A DNA stretch of 24,809 nucleotides from a virus. A program made the position numbers and the translations under genes. Each line of letters opens with the position of its first letter. Position 1 is the stretch's first letter. Below the pieces are notes generated by a model. That model was not told the origin of the DNA. It searched no databases and saw only the letters and a program-made list of their open reading frames with translations. The DNA is taken from positions 1 through 24,809 of IMG/VR virus record IMGVR_UViG_3300040801_006098. The stretch is one strand, 5' to 3'. Of this stretch, positions 6,186 to 13,096 are shown in pieces.

Positions 6186-6202
6186 GTCATGGAGACTTTA
6201 CG

Positions 6203-6649
6203 ATGTCACCCCTTGCCCCATCCGCCTCGCTAAGCGTTACAGAAACCGTAACGCCTCCCCCGGAAGCTCTACCGGATCATATCGGCGACCCGGGCTGCCG
6301 GCCGCATGATTTCCGGGGGTGGAAAGTCGACGCGGCCCGCCGGAATCTCGACGCCGGCGAATACGACCGCCCCGAGGCCCTCGACGGCGTCCTGGACCCG
6401 CTGGCCCTGGAGCTGGGTCTGGACCGCCAGCCGGCCCGCGACTGGCAGGCAGGCGACACGGCCGGCCTGGTGACCCAGGGCGGCCGCTACGAGGTCCGGA
6501 TCGTCGAGCTGGTCGATCGTGTCGTCCCGTCGGCTCTGGTCCGCATTACGCGCGTAATACACGCCGACCCGGTCAGCGGCCTCGGCCGCGGCGCGGGCGG
6601 CAGCTGGCCGCTGACGGCGCTACAGGTCCTCTCGCCCTCGGAAGATTAA
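6203..6649 (+). CDS. Unrecognised protein, last gene of plus operon (148 aa)
   Basis: The ATG at 6203 follows ggagac at good spacing. The first 25 residues are Pro/Ser-rich and probably disordered. The middle (FRGWKVDAARRNLDAGEYDR) is helical and acidic. The C-terminal half (DTAGLVTQGGRYEVRIVELV then SALVRITRVI) looks like a small beta-barrel. Two inverted repeats lie inside the gene: 6234-6254 close to the start, and the AT-rich 6545-6558 motif read as Ile-Thr-Arg-Val-Ile. A strong terminator follows. Function unknown. Confidence 0.55.
   Translation: MSPLAPSASLSVTETVTPPPEALPDHIGDPGCRPHDFRGWKVDAARRNLDAGEYDRPEALDGVLDPLALELGLDRQPARDWQAGDTAGLVTQGGRYEVRIVELVDRVVPSALVRITRVIHADPVSGLGRGAGGSWPLTALQVLSPSED
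6234..6254. repeat. 7-bp inverted repeat near start of the 6203 gene
   Basis: Arms GCGTTAC and GTAACGC around agaaacc, about 30 bases after the start codon. As RNA it could form a hairpin that slows or gates translation; as DNA it could be an operator. Role inferred only. Confidence 0.35.
6545..6558. repeat. AT-rich palindrome ATTACGCGCGTAAT, variant copy
   Basis: Fully palindromic 14-mer with the same ATTACG...CGTAAT arms as the 16-mers at 2009-2024 and 18419-18434, and in the same reading frame (Ile-Thr-x-Val-Ile). Confidence 0.55.
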
Positions 6650-6668
6650 TTCGACTTTTTCTCTTTCC

Positions 6669-6706
6669 GCGGCCCGCGTCCGAGTCGATCGGCGCGGGCC
6701 GCTTTT
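6669..6706 (+). terminator. Strong intrinsic terminator of the plus-strand operon
   Basis: A 10-bp perfect stem GCGGCCCGCG / CGCGGGCCGC (6669-6678 with 6693-6702), an inner CCGA/TCGG pairing, and a TTTT run immediately after. It is 20 bases past the last plus-strand stop and faces the converging HigBA module. Confidence 0.85.
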
Positions 6707-6724
6707 ACCCTACTGGGTAGGGTA
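6706..6724 (-). terminator. Hairpin after higA
   Basis: Perfect 8-bp arms TACCCTAC and GTAGGGTA around TGG, directly downstream of the higA stop on the minus strand and abutting the plus-strand terminator. No clear T-run on the minus side, but the pair together likely insulates the convergent transcripts. Confidence 0.5.
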
Positions 6725-6725
6725 G

Positions 6726-7025
6726 TCACCCCGCCGCGCGGGCTTTGACTTCGCGCTCGATGGCCCGGCCTGACGCGTCGCGGGCGGCTTCGAGTTCGTA
6801 GTGGGCCTGCAGATCCAGCCAGAATTCGGGCGTGGTGCCGAAGTACTTGGCCAGCCGCAGCGCGGTGTCGCCGGTGATCCCGCGCTTGCCGTTGACGATG
6901 TTGCCGACCCGGCTCTGGGGCATGCCCGTGTCCTGGGCGAGCCGGTAGTTGCTGATCCCCAGCTCGTCGAGGAACTCGACCTTCAGGATTTCGCCGGGGT
7001 GCACGGGGGGCATGAGTTTGGGCAT
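6726..7025 (-). CDS. higA: HigA-type antitoxin (99 aa)
   Basis: XRE-family helix-turn-helix antitoxin that neutralises HigB and represses its own operon. The start PPVHPGEILKVEFLDELGIS is the classic HigA/VapI opening. The HTH follows (NYRLAQDTGMPQSRVGNIVN), then the family signature TGDTALRLAKYFGTTPEFWL. The C-terminus (HYELEAARDASGRAIEREVK) is the usual helical tail. The ATG at 7025 is chosen for its homology start and the GGAG eight bases before it; the same frame stays open 41 codons further upstream but that part is Arg/Pro junk. It is downstream of higB, as in known higBA loci, and overlaps the extended toxin frame. Confidence 0.93.
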   Translation of the reverse strand: MPKLMPPVHPGEILKVEFLDELGISNYRLAQDTGMPQSRVGNIVNGKRGITGDTALRLAKYFGTTPEFWLDLQAHYELEAARDASGRAIEREVKARAAG

Positions 7026-7363
7026 GGTGGTTCTCCGGGGGCCATGGTTTGAGTTCCGGAGGTTTGAATTCCGGGGGGGGGGCAGTGGTAATCGACGATC
7101 TCGACGTCGTGGGCGTGGTGGTCTTTCCAGCGGAAGCAGACCCGCCACTGCTGGTTGATGCGGATGCTGTACTGCCCGCGGCGGTCGCCCTTGAGGGCTT
7201 CGAGCCGGTTAGCCGGCGGGAAGCGGAGGCTTTCGAGGTTGCGAGCCTTGTGCAGCAGCACCAGCTTGATCAGAGCCCGCCGCCGGATCGTCGGCGGGAA
7301 CTTCTTGACCGGCTCGCGGCGGAAGAGGCGTTCGGTCTGCTTGCAGGCGAAAGAAGCGATCAC
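6983..7363 (-). CDS. higB: HigB-type toxin with abnormal C-terminal extension
   Basis: RelE/ParE-superfamily HigB toxin (ribosome-dependent mRNA interferase), expected family PF05015. Diagnostic segments: MIASFACKQTERLFRRE at the start, RLEALKGDRRGQYSIRINQQ, WRVCFRWKD and DVEIVDYH at the normal end. The usual protein stops right after DYH (about 93 residues). Here no stop follows; the frame runs through a C10 tract (7082-7073 on the minus strand), adding about 32 unrelated residues and overlapping higA out of frame. A GTG start at 7363 matches the family N-terminus. The true product may end elsewhere if the C tract length varies or was misread. An operator and promoter lie directly upstream. 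Confidence 0.88.
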   Translation of the reverse strand: MIASFACKQTERLFRREPVKKFPPTIRRRALIKLVLLHKARNLESLRFPPANRLEALKGDRRGQYSIRINQQWRVCFRWKDHHAHDVEIVDYHCPPPGIQTSGTQTMAPGEPPCPNSCPPCTPAKS

Positions 7364-7369
7364 ACCCCA

Positions 7370-7398
7370 ATGCTAACGTATAACGTTAGCACAGTCAA
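7370..7398 (-). promoter_or_regulatory. higBA promoter with HigA operator
   Basis: A perfect inverted repeat with 9-base arms TGCTAACGT and ACGTTAGCA around ATA spans 7371-7391, eight bases before the higB start. On the minus strand, TTGACT (7398-7393) and TAGCAT (7375-7370) are 17 bases apart and fit -35/-10 boxes. The dyad fills the spacer and overlaps the -10, the expected place for HigA autorepression. TTGACT overlaps the TGA of the last late gene. Transcription would start almost at the GTG, so the mRNA may be nearly leaderless. Confidence 0.7.
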
Positions 7399-8618
7399 GA
7401 CGCGACATCATAAAATTCAAAACCACCTGCGTGGTCAAAGAACACCATGGCCAAGAACCTCCAATCAACGTCGTAGGTCTCGGTGTGTTGGGCAGAAGGA
7501 TCCGGTGGCTCGGGGGGATCAATGTCCGGGGCGGTCTGGCCATAAGGACCTGATGTGTAAGCCGCAGCATCGTGCCAGACAACTGATTTCTCGTCCCGCT
7601 TGACCCAAATGTGCGGATCAGCGGTCGCGCCTGATGACTGAGCGGCATCGGGCGCGTACACGTTGCCGACCGAAGACGTTGCATACGACCATAGCTCAAA
7701 GCGGCCCGTCGCGGAGCTGAAATAATTGCCTTGCGTCGAGGTCCCTGTTATGTCGGCCGTCGTGGCTCGACCCCAGAGAAACCAGTCGTAGAGATTGTTG
7801 CCGGACGTGACCGAGATTTCGAACGGCGTATTAATAACACCCGGCGAAGATGTCCATGGCTCAGCCTGATAAGCGAGCAAGGCATCCGCGAAGTTGTTAC
7901 CCGAACGGTTATGTGAAATGCTCTTAAAGTAGCTCGTCACATTGTCCATCTGAAAGGAAGCTCGGCACACGACCAATTGATCGAGCACTGCGCGCATCTC
8001 GTTCCAAACCCAGGGACCGATGTAGTCGCCGGGCTGCATCGGGCCGACGGCATCGATAACATCGGGGCCGAGTTCGGGGTCCTGGGCGAGCTGCCACTCG
8101 CCGGCGTCGTAGACATAGATCGCATGGTCCGCCTTGCTTTTGGCGCGGTGCCCCTGAGTACCGGAAGCCGTGGCGTTGGTGATTTCACGCGGGTACTTGC
8201 GGCTGAAGCCGACCTCGCTCGGTAGTCCGGCCACCTTGAAAACGCTGTTGATGCTCCCCACGGGATTAAACGGTCCACCTCCCGTTGCCGGAAGCCCTTG
8301 ATCGTCGGTAAAAACGCTGCCGTAGTTTTTCGGCGCGGCGGTGTTTCCCACCAATCTCGATTCTCCCGCTACGACCAGGTTCACCAGGTTGATATCGAGA
8401 AACCTAGTGGACAGGGACGCGATCTTCAGCTGCAGCTGGCGGATCGACCACACATCGGCGATGCCTTGGACATCGTCGCCGGGTTCGACATCTTGGAGCG
8501 TCGAGGCATTTGTGAGGAACAACTCATCACGCTCACGGACGGCCCGGACGAACTGGTTATAAAAGTCCTGATGCGACCAGTCGGTGTTCTGGTCGGCGGG
8601 CAGGCTTGACCAGGTCAT
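7395..8618 (-). CDS. Last late gene: probable tail-tip/fibre protein (407 aa)
   Basis: Last gene of the late operon. The start ATG 8618 overlaps the preceding stop (ATGA). The protein opens MTWSSLPADQNTDWSHQDFY, followed by NQFVRAVRERDELF. A later GPWVWNEMRAVLDQLVVCRA segment resembles a pattern I recall from planctomycete prophage late proteins of similar length. The second half is beta-rich, Ser/Thr/Gly-rich and acidic, ending VDWRFLAMVFFDHAGGFEFY, as expected for an exposed tail-tip or receptor-binding protein. No enzymatic motif or signal peptide is seen. Base composition is slightly less GC-rich than neighbouring structural genes, which fits a rapidly exchanging host-interaction gene. 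Function inferred from position. Confidence 0.65.
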   Translation of the reverse strand: MTWSSLPADQNTDWSHQDFYNQFVRAVRERDELFLTNASTLQDVEPGDDVQGIADVWSIRQLQLKIASLSTRFLDINLVNLVVAGESRLVGNTAAPKNYGSVFTDDQGLPATGGGPFNPVGSINSVFKVAGLPSEVGFSRKYPREITNATASGTQGHRAKSKADHAIYVYDAGEWQLAQDPELGPDVIDAVGPMQPGDYIGPWVWNEMRAVLDQLVVCRASFQMDNVTSYFKSISHNRSGNNFADALLAYQAEPWTSSPGVINTPFEISVTSGNNLYDWFLWGRATTADITGTSTQGNYFSSATGRFELWSYATSSVGNVYAPDAAQSSGATADPHIWVKRDEKSVVWHDAAAYTSGPYGQTAPDIDPPEPPDPSAQHTETYDVDWRFLAMVFFDHAGGFEFYDVAS

Positions 8619-9325
8619 GCGTGCGCCCTCACCCAGCCCGGCGTCCAAGCAAGCGGGGACCCCTCGGCGACCAGCACATTGTATAGCGCCTCCGGGGGCG
8701 GCAGCGATCCGCCCGTGGTGAAGTAGGCGTTGAAGGTGCCGTCGGCGTTGCGGCTCATTGTGACCTCGACGATGGTGTCCTCTTCGGAGTCGTAGAGGCC
8801 AGTCGCGCCGGCGGTCTCGTAGATTTCGGGGTAGTCGGTGTCGTCAAAGATCGCGCCGCCGGTGACGTCGGCAAATGATGAGCCGGTGCCGTCGACCTCG
8901 ACCGCCTGGTAGAAGCCGTCGCTCGCGCCGTCGCCGGAGAGCTTGACGTGCATCGTCGCCGGCGAGCGGTCGAAGAGGTACAGCGGGTCCGCCGTGCCAT
9001 CCTTGTAGCCGGCGAACTCGACGCGCACGATCGAGCCAATCGGGGCGAGCGTCCCGTCGATCGCGCGGGCGGCGAAGTCGGCGGTGAAGCCCGAGGCGTG
9101 GTCCTCGAACTTCGCGTCGGCGATCTTCTGGAGCAGCTTGATCGATTGCAGGCCGGCGTTGGCCGCGGTGCCCGTGGCGGTGATCTCGACCCAGAGGCCG
9201 GGGCCGCGCGGGGCGGGCCCGCCGGTGCCGGGCGTCATCGACGCCGGCGGCGTCGTCGCCTCGTCGCGGCGGGCGATCTCCAGGAGCTTCGTCGCGGCGC
9301 GACGGGTGAAGGCGAATAGTTCCAT
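8615..9325 (-). CDS. Distal tail protein of unknown function (236 aa)
   Basis: I chose the ATG at 9325 because it lies two bases after the upstream stop and begins sensible protein (MELFAFTRRAATKLLEIARR); the longer upstream frame is a shadow of the next gene. A short helical N-terminus is followed by a beta-rich body (GLWVEITATGTAANAGLQSI, later LYLFDRSPATMHVKLSGDGA and DTIVEVTMSRNADGTFNAYF). It lies third from the end of the operon between two other distal tail candidates. A baseplate or tail-tip role is inferred from position; no family is recognised. Confidence 0.65.
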   Translation of the reverse strand: MELFAFTRRAATKLLEIARRDEATTPPASMTPGTGGPAPRGPGLWVEITATGTAANAGLQSIKLLQKIADAKFEDHASGFTADFAARAIDGTLAPIGSIVRVEFAGYKDGTADPLYLFDRSPATMHVKLSGDGASDGFYQAVEVDGTGSSFADVTGGAIFDDTDYPEIYETAGATGLYDSEEDTIVEVTMSRNADGTFNAYFTTGGSLPPPEALYNVLVAEGSPLAWTPGWVRAHA

Positions 9326-9327
9326 GG

Positions 9328-10170
9328 TCAGGACCAGATCGAGGCGATGCCGGAGAAGCCGGCGCTTTCGTAAGGCACGAGCGTGACGATCGCCGGCGCG
9401 TCGGCCGACGTGGCCAGCGGCTCGCCGCTGGCATTGAGCGGCCAGGGCTCGCTGACGCGCTCGCCGTGCAGGTCCACGATGTCGGTGCCGTCGCCTTTGC
9501 GTCGGCCGCGGCTTTCGAAGAGGTCCTCCCAGTTGGGCTTGCCGCTGATCGTGACCGAGGTCCGGCGGTAGGTCACGCCGTTCTCGGTGATCGGTCCGCT
9601 CACGCTGTAGTCCTCCACGCGGGCCGTGCCCGCGCCCAGAGTGATGCCATCGATCGTGACCGAGCCGGACGTGAGGACCTTGTGCAGGTTCTTCAGCGAC
9701 GACGTGAGGTTCGATGAGAGGTTGCGGGTCACGCGCACCGTCAGGCCCTTGGCCACATCGCGATCGGGCAAGCGGTCGAAGGCGTCGCCGGCGGTGTTCA
9801 CGGCGAGGTTGCCCTCGGTATCTTCGAAGTAGGTCTCGCGCTCGGAGAGACCGGACCACTCGATGTCGGCCGGTCGATCGATCGGGTTGGTTGCCTCGGC
9901 CGTGGCCGCGGATCCGCTGCTGTAGTTCACGGTGACCTGGTAGGTGAACTGGCTGTCGTTCTTAACGCGCTTGGCTGCGACCTTGCGGGCGGTCATGGCC
10001 GAGCCCGACTTCCAGGCGTCGCCTTCGTCGGGGATCGCCGCGGCGCTGCGGGCGGTCTCGCTGTCGTCGGTGATGTCGTCGACCTCGACCTGGTAGATGC
10101 GCGTGCCGGTGAGCACGCCCTCGCTGGTCTCGGAGTTCTCATCGATGAGGGTGACTTTGACGACGCTCAT
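9328..10170 (-). CDS. Tail protein downstream of tape measure (280 aa)
   Basis: Immediately follows the tape-measure gene (start ATG 10170 overlaps its stop), the position of the distal tail protein in siphoviruses. The N-terminus is beta-rich (MSVVKVTLIDENSETSEGVL). The middle includes WKSGSAMTARKVAAKRVKND and several beta hairpins (RVTRNLSSNLTSSLKNLHKV, GPITENGVTYRRTSVTISGK). A Dit-like or minor tail role is plausible from location, but I see no diagnostic Dit motif. Confidence 0.7.
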   Translation of the reverse strand: MSVVKVTLIDENSETSEGVLTGTRIYQVEVDDITDDSETARSAAAIPDEGDAWKSGSAMTARKVAAKRVKNDSQFTYQVTVNYSSGSAATAEATNPIDRPADIEWSGLSERETYFEDTEGNLAVNTAGDAFDRLPDRDVAKGLTVRVTRNLSSNLTSSLKNLHKVLTSGSVTIDGITLGAGTARVEDYSVSGPITENGVTYRRTSVTISGKPNWEDLFESRGRRKGDGTDIVDLHGERVSEPWPLNASGEPLATSADAPAIVTLVPYESAGFSGIASIWS

Positions 10171-12335
10171 AGATCCACCACCTTGATCGTGTTGCCCGAG
10201 CCGCCGAAGATCGAATCGCCGCGGCGGTTGATCTCTTCGATGCCGTCGGCCATGCGGGTCTGCAGGTCGGTTTGCTTTTTGATCTCGTCGCTGCCGGCGT
10301 TGTCCCGGCCGCGGAACGCCGCGAGCTGGGCCTCGGCCGAGCCGGCGCGGAGCGCGTCGTTCGTGTCGCTGCCGTCCTTACGCTTCGCCTCGTCGGCGGC
10401 TTCCAGGCCCGCGAGCTGCTCGAAGGCCTCGCGGGCCCGGGCGAGCTGCTCCTCGGTCGCTCCGGCCGCCTCCAGGTCCAGGAGCGTCCGCTGCTCCTCG
10501 GTGATGCCGAACGTGCGAACGCGCGACTCGATGTCGTCGAGCTTCTCGGCGATCGTGTTGCGGCGCTCGGCGTCGCGCTCCAGGCGTGCGAGCTTCTCCA
10601 TGGAGGCCCGGGCCTTGTCGAGCTGCTCGGCGGTGGCCCCGGCTTCGCGGAGGCCGTCGAGCTTGATCGTGATCGGATCCTGGCCGAACTGGTCGAGCGA
10701 GGCCTGGAGCTTGTCGAGCTCGTCCTGGACTTTGCTTGCTGCCTCGGCCGCGGCTTCCTCATCGAGCCCCGGCGTCTGCTCCACGGCCGCGGCGACGCCT
10801 TCGGCCTGGGCCTGGGCGTCCGCTTGCGTCTTGGCAATGAAGTCAGCGACTGCTCTGCTGTTGCTTCCGTCTTGGAAATTCTTCCATGCCTCATCGGCTT
10901 TGCGGCCCGACTCCGCGACGGCGTCCCAAGCGTTGTCGGCGAACGTACCGGCGAGTCTCGACGCTTCGATCTCGACGCCCGGGAGTAAATTCAGGAGATA
11001 AACCGTGCCGTCGATCAGTCCCTGAACGCCCTCGGCGATCAGCGCGAGCCCGGTGGTGATGCTGATTTGCGCGTTGTAGAAAACGACCTTCGGCAATTCA
11101 AACCAGTCCGCGAGCTTGCCGACCCAGCCGCCTGTCGCAGCCAGCGCGACGTTCACCCGCGAGCTCGCCCCTTCCCCGGCAGTCGCCCATTCGACAAGGC
11201 GCTCTGCCCCGGCTTCGATGTACGGTGCGATCGCAACGGTGAACGTCTGACCGATCCCCGTCGCCGCGGCACTGGCCCGAGCCATCGCATCGTTGGCCGC
11301 TTCGACCTTTGCCGCGTCGACGCGGTCGAGAGCGAGCCCGAGCTTCGTTGCTTCCTCGGCGTTGGCGGCGAGGCCTTCCGACCCCAGCCGTGTCACGTTG
11401 AGCATGTCGACGCCAGCGCGGCCGAAGATCCGCGACGAAAGCGCGGCCCGCGTCGTTCGATCCTCGACCTTGTTCAGCGCGTCGGCGATCGCGGAGAACT
11501 GGCGATCGGCCGGCAGCTTGGCGAGCTGATCCAGGTCCAGGCCGAGTTCGCCGAAAGCGTCCTTCGCCGCGCCGGTGCCCAGCGCCGCTTCGCCGATGTT
11601 GCGGGTCATTTTGACCAGGCTCGCGTCGAACTTTTCGGAGGCGACACCGTTGAGGTTTGCCGAGTGACGGAGGCCGGCGAGCGCGGCGGTCTGGATGCCG
11701 ATCGCGTCGGCGGCCTTGGCCGTCTGATCGATGACCTGGCTTTGATGACGCACGACCGCCGCCAGGCCGATGCCGGCCCCGGCGATGGCGGCGACCCCCA
11801 CCCCCGCCAGGCCGCGGGCGTAGCGGCCGGCGTGACGGCCGGCGAAAAGCATCGCGGTACCGCCGGAGTGAACAGCGCGGTTGAGACGCTGCTGGAGCGG
11901 CAGAAGCCGCGCCGCCTGGCGTCGAGAAACCCCGTAACGATCGGCCGTGGTGAGGACGGCTCGGTTGTAGGTTTCCTGGCTGATCCGACCCGCCCGCAGA
12001 TGATCGTTGAGCTCATCGACTTCGCGGCGGTACCGCACCTTCTTGCTCGTGGCTTGGTCGGTGATCTGGGACGCCCGACGCTGGGCCTTGGCTTCGGCCT
12101 CGACGGCCTCCAGATGCTTGTTAACCGCCTCGGCCGCAGAGAGCGTCTCGGCCGACGCCCCGCGCTGGGCGAGCTTGTAGAGCTGCGTCTCGCGGCGGGT
12201 GAGGCCGAACGTTTTGATCTGCTCTTTCAGACGGTTTTCATGCCGGACCGTGGCGCGGTCGGCGGTGCTCATCCCGTCCAGGTATTCGGAGGGGTCGAGG
12301 GTGATCTTGCTGGCGATCGGGGCGATGTCGGCCAT
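10167..12335 (-). CDS. Tail tape-measure protein (722 aa)
   Basis: Sets tail length and passes DNA into the cell. Residues about 173-196 (ARGLAGVGVAAIAGAGIGLA) are hydrophobic. Residues about 205-360 hold the conserved tape-measure core (FDASLVKMTRNIGEAALGTG, LPADRQFSAIADALNKVEDR, SRIFGRAGVDMLNVTRLGSE). Residues 420-455 form a second hydrophobic helix region, and 525-650 are coiled coil. Three copies of an FG-x-T ... GAT-x-EQL repeat lie at about 36-80, 541-586 and 599-648. At roughly 1.5 angstroms per residue the tail would be about 110 nm. ATG 12335 is chosen; a longer frame to 12374 runs back across the end of the chaperone gene. Confidence 0.92.
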   Translation of the reverse strand: MADIAPIASKITLDPSEYLDGMSTADRATVRHENRLKEQIKTFGLTRRETQLYKLAQRGASAETLSAAEAVNKHLEAVEAEAKAQRRASQITDQATSKKVRYRREVDELNDHLRAGRISQETYNRAVLTTADRYGVSRRQAARLLPLQQRLNRAVHSGGTAMLFAGRHAGRYARGLAGVGVAAIAGAGIGLAAVVRHQSQVIDQTAKAADAIGIQTAALAGLRHSANLNGVASEKFDASLVKMTRNIGEAALGTGAAKDAFGELGLDLDQLAKLPADRQFSAIADALNKVEDRTTRAALSSRIFGRAGVDMLNVTRLGSEGLAANAEEATKLGLALDRVDAAKVEAANDAMARASAAATGIGQTFTVAIAPYIEAGAERLVEWATAGEGASSRVNVALAATGGWVGKLADWFELPKVVFYNAQISITTGLALIAEGVQGLIDGTVYLLNLLPGVEIEASRLAGTFADNAWDAVAESGRKADEAWKNFQDGSNSRAVADFIAKTQADAQAQAEGVAAAVEQTPGLDEEAAAEAASKVQDELDKLQASLDQFGQDPITIKLDGLREAGATAEQLDKARASMEKLARLERDAERRNTIAEKLDDIESRVRTFGITEEQRTLLDLEAAGATEEQLARAREAFEQLAGLEAADEAKRKDGSDTNDALRAGSAEAQLAAFRGRDNAGSDEIKKQTDLQTRMADGIEEINRRGDSIFGGSGNTIKVVDL

Positions 12336-12339
12336 GGGT

Positions 12340-13025
12340 TTACGCCTTGCCTTGTTGGCGGGCGATCCGTCCACGGGCCCAACCCAGGACGATCGCTTTC
12401 TTGTTCGCGTTGCTTAACGGCGGCCGGGGTGTGCGGTCGGGCAGGAAGTCCTCGACCTTGGGTTCCTTGATGCCGCGGAAGCCGGTCTGGTGCAGGTGGG
12501 TCAGCAGCCGGGCTAGTCGGATGTCCTCGGGCGAGTGCTCGGTGTGGTGGACGTAATCGAGCACCATCCGCTCTTCGAGCTCGACGCAGCTCATGCGCTG
12601 CATCAGCTCGCGGGCCGTGCAGCCCATGCGCTCGCTTAGTTCGAGGACGAATCGTCGCCGGCTTCCCGGCCTTCGGAGTTTCCCTCCAGCGCTGCCAGGT
12701 CGGCTCGCGTGAGCAGGTTGAGTTTGAGCGACGCTTCCATCAGGTCTTGCACCTCGCCGGCCGGCAGCGCGGCCAGGCGATCGGCGTCGCCGTCCTGGTC
12801 GAACAGGCGCGAGCCGTCGGGCTTGACGCACACACGCACGAGCATCTCGCCGCGAATGTTGCGAGCCCGGCCGTGCAGAACTCGCTGCTCGGCGGTGAAG
12901 GTTTCCCACTCGTCCTTTTCGAGGGCCGACATGGTGCGGACCAAGACGGTGCCGCCGAAGGCCTCGACCTCGCGGGTGGGCAGTTTCTTGGGGGCGTCGG
13001 CGAAGATCTGTTCGCGGGTAAGCAT
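12340..13025 (-). CDS. Tail assembly chaperone, frameshifted long form (gpGT-like, 228 aa)
   Basis: The second reading frame (down to 12340) has no credible start of its own and joins the first by a -1 shift at GGGAAAC (12684-12678). The shifted part reads GKLRRPGSRRRFVLELSERM, then a conserved-looking helical domain (CTARELMQRMSCVELEERMV) and a basic tail (NANKKAIVLGWARGRIARQQ). This mirrors lambda gpG/gpGT, where the rare fusion recruits tape measure and tube subunits. The pair sits between tail tube and tape measure, the invariant position of this signal in siphoviruses. A stable hairpin lies seven bases past the slippery site. Confidence 0.88.
12636..13025 (-). CDS. Tail assembly chaperone, short form (gpG-like, 129 aa)
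   Basis: Starts at ATG 13025 and ends at TAA 12638-12636. The N-terminus MLTREQIFADAPKKLPTREV leads to a beta-rich domain (FGGTVLVRTMSALEKDEWET) typical of phage tail chaperones, then a Leu-rich helical segment (SLKLNLLTRADLAALEG). The slippery codons GGA AAC encode Gly-Asn before the short tail SEGREAGDDSSSN. It should be the abundant product, with a small share of ribosomes making the longer fusion. Confidence 0.87.
   Translation of the reverse strand: MLTREQIFADAPKKLPTREVEAFGGTVLVRTMSALEKDEWETFTAEQRVLHGRARNIRGEMLVRVCVKPDGSRLFDQDGDADRLAALPAGEVQDLMEASLKLNLLTRADLAALEGNSEGREAGDDSSSN
12657..12684 (-). promoter_or_regulatory. -1 programmed ribosomal frameshift signal
   Basis: The slippery heptamer G-GGA-AAC is in the correct frame of the short form (12684-12678). 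A seven-base spacer follows, then hairpin GCCGG-GAAG-CCGGC (12670-12657). After slippage the codons read GGG AAA, leading directly into the second frame. Spacing and frame match known tail-chaperone signals. Confidence 0.88.
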
Positions 13026-13053
13026 GGTGACTCCAGGTGAAGGTGAAAGCCGA

Positions 13054-13073
13054 CCGCCCCGGGTCGGGGGCGG
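13054..13073. repeat. Hairpin between tail tube and chaperone genes
   Basis: Arms CCGCCCC and GGGGCGG around a six-base loop in the 71-base gap. Probably an mRNA processing or attenuation element between the highly expressed tube gene and the chaperone. No T-run. Confidence 0.35.
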
Positions 13074-13096
13074 GCGACGATGAGCGGGCTTGAGGA

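Noticed and set aside
11067-12470. Plus-strand ORF of 467 codons opposite the tape measure
   Set aside because: Shadow frame; the minus strand carries the recognised tape-measure protein.
12340-12909. Second chaperone frame as an independent 189-codon gene
   Set aside because: Its first 90 codons are shadow-like and no start precedes the conserved part; the frameshift explains it better.
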